A DNA stretch of 25,116 bases, taken from positions 1 through 25,116 of the forward strand of contig JACQAB010000130.1 of the NCBI GenBank assembly GCA_016195205.1, given 5' to 3'. The stretch's first letter is position 1. Every line of letters starts with the position of its first letter. The DNA comes from Pseudomonadota bacterium. GTDB lineage: Bacteria; Pseudomonadota; Alphaproteobacteria; UBA9219; RGZA01. Below the pieces are notes generated by a model, which worked only from the letters and a program-made list of their open reading frames with translations, searched no databases and was not told the DNA's origin. This document shows positions 23,089-25,116 of the stretch, piece after piece. The position numbers and the translations under genes are program-made.

Positions 23089-23670
23089 TCAGGCTCGCCC
23101 CGGCGCAAATTCCAGCAATTTTGAAGGCCAGAATTCGGTTCTAAGCTCGCTGCGTTGAAGGCGGGCGGCAACTTCACTCATGGCCGCAGGCGCCACTTCT
23201 TCTTTGGCGCGCTTAAAAAGCCATTCATGGCGATTGTAAAGGGCGGTGTATTGCCGGTCGAGTTCGGCGATCTTTCTTCCGTCGTCGCGTATTCTGCGCC
23301 AGAAAACAGTTGTGCCGGCTGCTGCGGCAAATAAAAGCCCATAAAGCACTTCATGGGCTTGGGCGACAACAGCGGCCAGAGAAACGTAGAAAGCAAGCCG
23401 CGTTGTGTTTATCAACCGCTTCCTAAATTTTTGCAGGGACTTTTTTTGGACGGCAAAATCTATAAGTGGTTCTCCAAGTTTAGCCCGGTCGTAGCTGTAA
23501 GTGCTATTTTCGAAGGCGAACAGCAACTGCATGGACTCGAATTCACGTGCGCAAAGTTCCAGAATGGTGTCTTTCAGATGCGGGCTAACCTTGCGGGACT
23601 TGTTGGCGCGGCGTACGCACTGGTCAAGGCCGGGTTCCAGAAAAAATGTGGGGTGGCGGTTGGCGAACAT
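23089..23670 (-). CDS. Hypothetical two-TM membrane protein
   Basis: A 193-residue protein with two adjacent hydrophobic segments at about 91-106 (RLAFYVSLAAVVAQAH) and 109-124 (VLYGLLFAAAAGTTVF), flanked by charged helical regions of about 90 and 65 residues that are probably cytoplasmic. I do not recognise a family; the shape recalls SLATT-like or other two-helix membrane proteins but lacks a motif I can name. The ribosome site before the ATG is weak (GAAAAGAT). It separates tadC from tadD and shares the tadD orientation. Confidence 0.6.
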   Translation of the reverse strand: MFANRHPTFFLEPGLDQCVRRANKSRKVSPHLKDTILELCAREFESMQLLFAFENSTYSYDRAKLGEPLIDFAVQKKSLQKFRKRLINTTRLAFYVSLAAVVAQAHEVLYGLLFAAAAGTTVFWRRIRDDGRKIAELDRQYTALYNRHEWLFKRAKEEVAPAAMSEVAARLQRSELRTEFWPSKLLEFAPGRA

Positions 23671-23751
23671 ATCTTTTCTGCAATGAATTAATTATGCGCG
23701 TTTTATAACGCACGGCATCTGAATTGGCAATAGAAGAGAACCCGGCTGGGC

Positions 23752-25002
23752 TTAAGGCTTCGAAGGAGCCGCGGGCGCGGGCTGTGTCAGTTCCGCCGGC
23801 GGGGCGGAAAGAGGCGCGCTCGCCGGAGCCGCTGCAGGGGCCGCCACAGGAACAGAGGCCGGTTTGGGCGCAGGGGCCGGTGGAATAGAGGCACCCGATA
23901 CCGGAGCCGTGGGGGCCGCCGCGGGAGCAGGGGTAGGTAAAGCTGGTGCAGCAGGTGCTGGTGCGGGAGCAGGCGCAACAGCGGCTGCTGGTGCCGGAGA
24001 TACGGGCGCGGCTTCAGCTTTTGGTTCTTCCTTCTTCGGCTCTTCTTTCTTCGGCTCTTCCGGTTTCGGTTCTTCCTTTTTCACCGCCGGCTTTTTCTTT
24101 TTGGCTTTCTTCACGATTACCGGATCGGCGCTGACCTTGCCCAGCATGCGGTCGCGCATCTGGCTGTAGATTCTAAGGTTATTGGCCACGGCCTCGGGCG
24201 GCAGGTCTTGCAGGGCCATGGCGCGGGCATCTTCCTGGCGTCCCGCCAGGCCATAGGCCAGCGCCAGGTTCTGCCGCTGCTGGGCGGTGGCCTGCGGGTC
24301 TTTCGCCACCGCTTCCAGCGTGGCGATGGCGGTGGGGAAATCTCCGGCCATCACATAGGCAAAGCCCAGATTGTTGCGGGTGATCAGGTCGTCGCCATGG
24401 TCTTCCACCGCCTCTTTCAAGGTGACGATGGATTTTTCAACATTGCCGCTACGCAATTGCGCCATGGCCAGCAGATTGACGGTTTTAAGGTCATCGTCAC
24501 CGCCAATCTGGTGCGCCCGTTCCAACTCGCTGATGGCCTGCTTGTAAAGGCCCATGGCCATCATGTTGCGCCCCATGCCGCGATGGGCCTCGGAATTTCC
24601 TTCATCCAGCGCCACCAGCTTGCGCCAGGCGTCCAGTGCCTCGCGCGGGCGGGCCTGTTTTTCCTGAATCTTGGCCAGCCCGGTCAGTGCCGGGACGGAA
24701 TGGGGGTTGGCAGTGGCGGCGCGGACATACATGGCCGTGGCGCTATCGAGGTCATCCTTGTCGAGCATTTTCTGGGCGGTATCCAGAAGCGTTTGCGCGG
24801 TGTCTTCGTCGTCAATTGTGCGCACGCCGCTATCTTCCGAAGGCTGGGGGATGTTGGAAGGCGGAGAGGAATCCGAGCGCGTGCGGAAATTGCTGGTTTT
24901 GCCGCCGGGCGAAGAATCACCGAAGAATTGCGCCCATGCCGGGTTTGGGCCCGCCAGCAGCGCAACGAATCCGAGTCCGGTAAGGAGGTGGCGAAGCTTC
25001 AT
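23752..25002 (-). CDS. tadD: TadD-like TPR protein with charged and Pro/Ala-rich tail
   Basis: A 416-residue exported protein. The signal peptide ends near residue 24 (GPNPAWA / Q); there is no lipobox Cys, unlike many TadD proteins. Residues about 65-285 are TPR repeats (DDLDSATAMYVRAATANPHS, REALDAWRKLVALDEGNSEA, YKQAISELERAHQIGG, RNNLGFAYVMAGDFPTAIAT, QNLALAYGLAGRQEDARAMA). A Lys-rich block (KKAKKKKPAVKK) and repeated EEPKK units follow, then about 100 residues of Pro/Ala. TadD acts in the periplasm to help Tad secretin or pilus assembly. Ribosome-site sequence is absent before the ATG (TTTTCCCGCGATC). It is the final recognised Tad gene here, on the opposite strand to the main operon. Confidence 0.85.
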   Translation of the reverse strand: MKLRHLLTGLGFVALLAGPNPAWAQFFGDSSPGGKTSNFRTRSDSSPPSNIPQPSEDSGVRTIDDEDTAQTLLDTAQKMLDKDDLDSATAMYVRAATANPHSVPALTGLAKIQEKQARPREALDAWRKLVALDEGNSEAHRGMGRNMMAMGLYKQAISELERAHQIGGDDDLKTVNLLAMAQLRSGNVEKSIVTLKEAVEDHGDDLITRNNLGFAYVMAGDFPTAIATLEAVAKDPQATAQQRQNLALAYGLAGRQEDARAMALQDLPPEAVANNLRIYSQMRDRMLGKVSADPVIVKKAKKKKPAVKKEEPKPEEPKKEEPKKEEPKAEAAPVSPAPAAAVAPAPAPAPAAPALPTPAPAAAPTAPVSGASIPPAPAPKPASVPVAAPAAAPASAPLSAPPAELTQPAPAAPSKP

Positions 25003-25069
25003 GATCGCGGGAAAAAAATAAGGCAGGAGAAAGGGGATTGCACGGACCCTTAAACTCAGGCTGTATCGA

Positions 25070-25098
25070 CATATAAATCATGGGTTCTGCGCTGGCAA
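25070..25098 (-). promoter_or_regulatory. Candidate promoter for tadD
   Basis: Read on the minus strand, TTGCCA (five of six to the -35 consensus), a 17-base spacer, then TATATG (four of six to the -10). It lies about 68 bases before the tadD ATG and points towards it. The remainder of 25003-25116 shows no gene. Confidence 0.4.
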
Positions 25099-25116
25099 AA
25101 TCATCGATCCGGCTAT

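Noticed and set aside
23864..24169. Ala/Gly-rich plus-strand frame opposite the tadD tail
   Set aside because: It is the complement of the Pro/Ala and Glu/Lys/Pro repeat coding region and has no ribosome site.
1..25116. CRISPR arrays, tRNA or rRNA genes, insertion sequences
   Set aside because: I found no regularly spaced repeats, no cloverleaf or CCA-ended tRNA-like sequence, no rRNA segments and no transposase.

Overview
The window most likely comes from an alphaproteobacterium. The base composition is moderately GC-rich, the Tad genes follow the Caulobacter-style flp/cpa order, and intergenic palindromes of the TGTC(A)..CCCGC type are present. The pairing of Dot/Icm-type genes with an IncI-type thin pilus resembles what I recall from Micavibrio-like or other free-living or host-associated alphaproteobacteria. 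That placement is a guess; nothing here (no rRNA, no tRNA) fixes the lineage. I cannot tell whether the window is chromosomal or plasmid-borne.

Layout. (1) Positions 1-2639 hold the end of a type IVB (IncI / Dot-Icm) secretion block: dotC (5' truncated), dotB, a small opposite-strand gene of unknown function, and icmT. This is the same order as traI-traJ-traK on IncI plasmid R64. (2) Positions 2640-2830 are a probable control region with a perfect DnaA box next to paired GANTC sites. (3) Positions 2831-13647 are a type IVb thin-pilus cluster: pilL/tcpQ-like, pilN lipoprotein secretin, pilO, pilP, pilQ motor ATPase, pilR platform and pilS major pilin. A rho-independent terminator follows, then a PilM-like membrane protein and a large PilV-like minor pilin. 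(4) A convergent gene for a secreted eight-cysteine protein lies at 13662-14123. (5) Positions 14417-23085 are a Tad/Flp pilus cluster: flp, cpaA, cpaB, cpaC, a very short cpaD, a 281-base gap with REP-like palindromes, cpaE, cpaF, tadB, tadC. An unknown two-TM protein and tadD follow on the minus strand.

How they work together. Three machines that each use an ATPase of the VirB11/PilT/GspE superfamily (DotB, PilQ, CpaF) are encoded side by side. In the thin pilus, PilQ and PilR would drive PilS polymerisation through the PilN secretin, with PilL, PilO and PilP as envelope scaffold and the PilV-like protein at the tip. In the Tad machine, CpaF (with CpaE) and TadB/TadC would drive Flp assembly through CpaC, with CpaA as prepilin peptidase.

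The most interesting item is the PilV-like pilin. It has a type IV prepilin signal, a Gly/Asn-rich fibre-like repeat section, and a C-terminal peptidase S74 intramolecular chaperone domain with its Ser/Lys dyad intact. That domain is best known from phage tailspikes and tail fibres. This suggests a pilus tip that is a self-cleaving, phage-fibre-like trimer.
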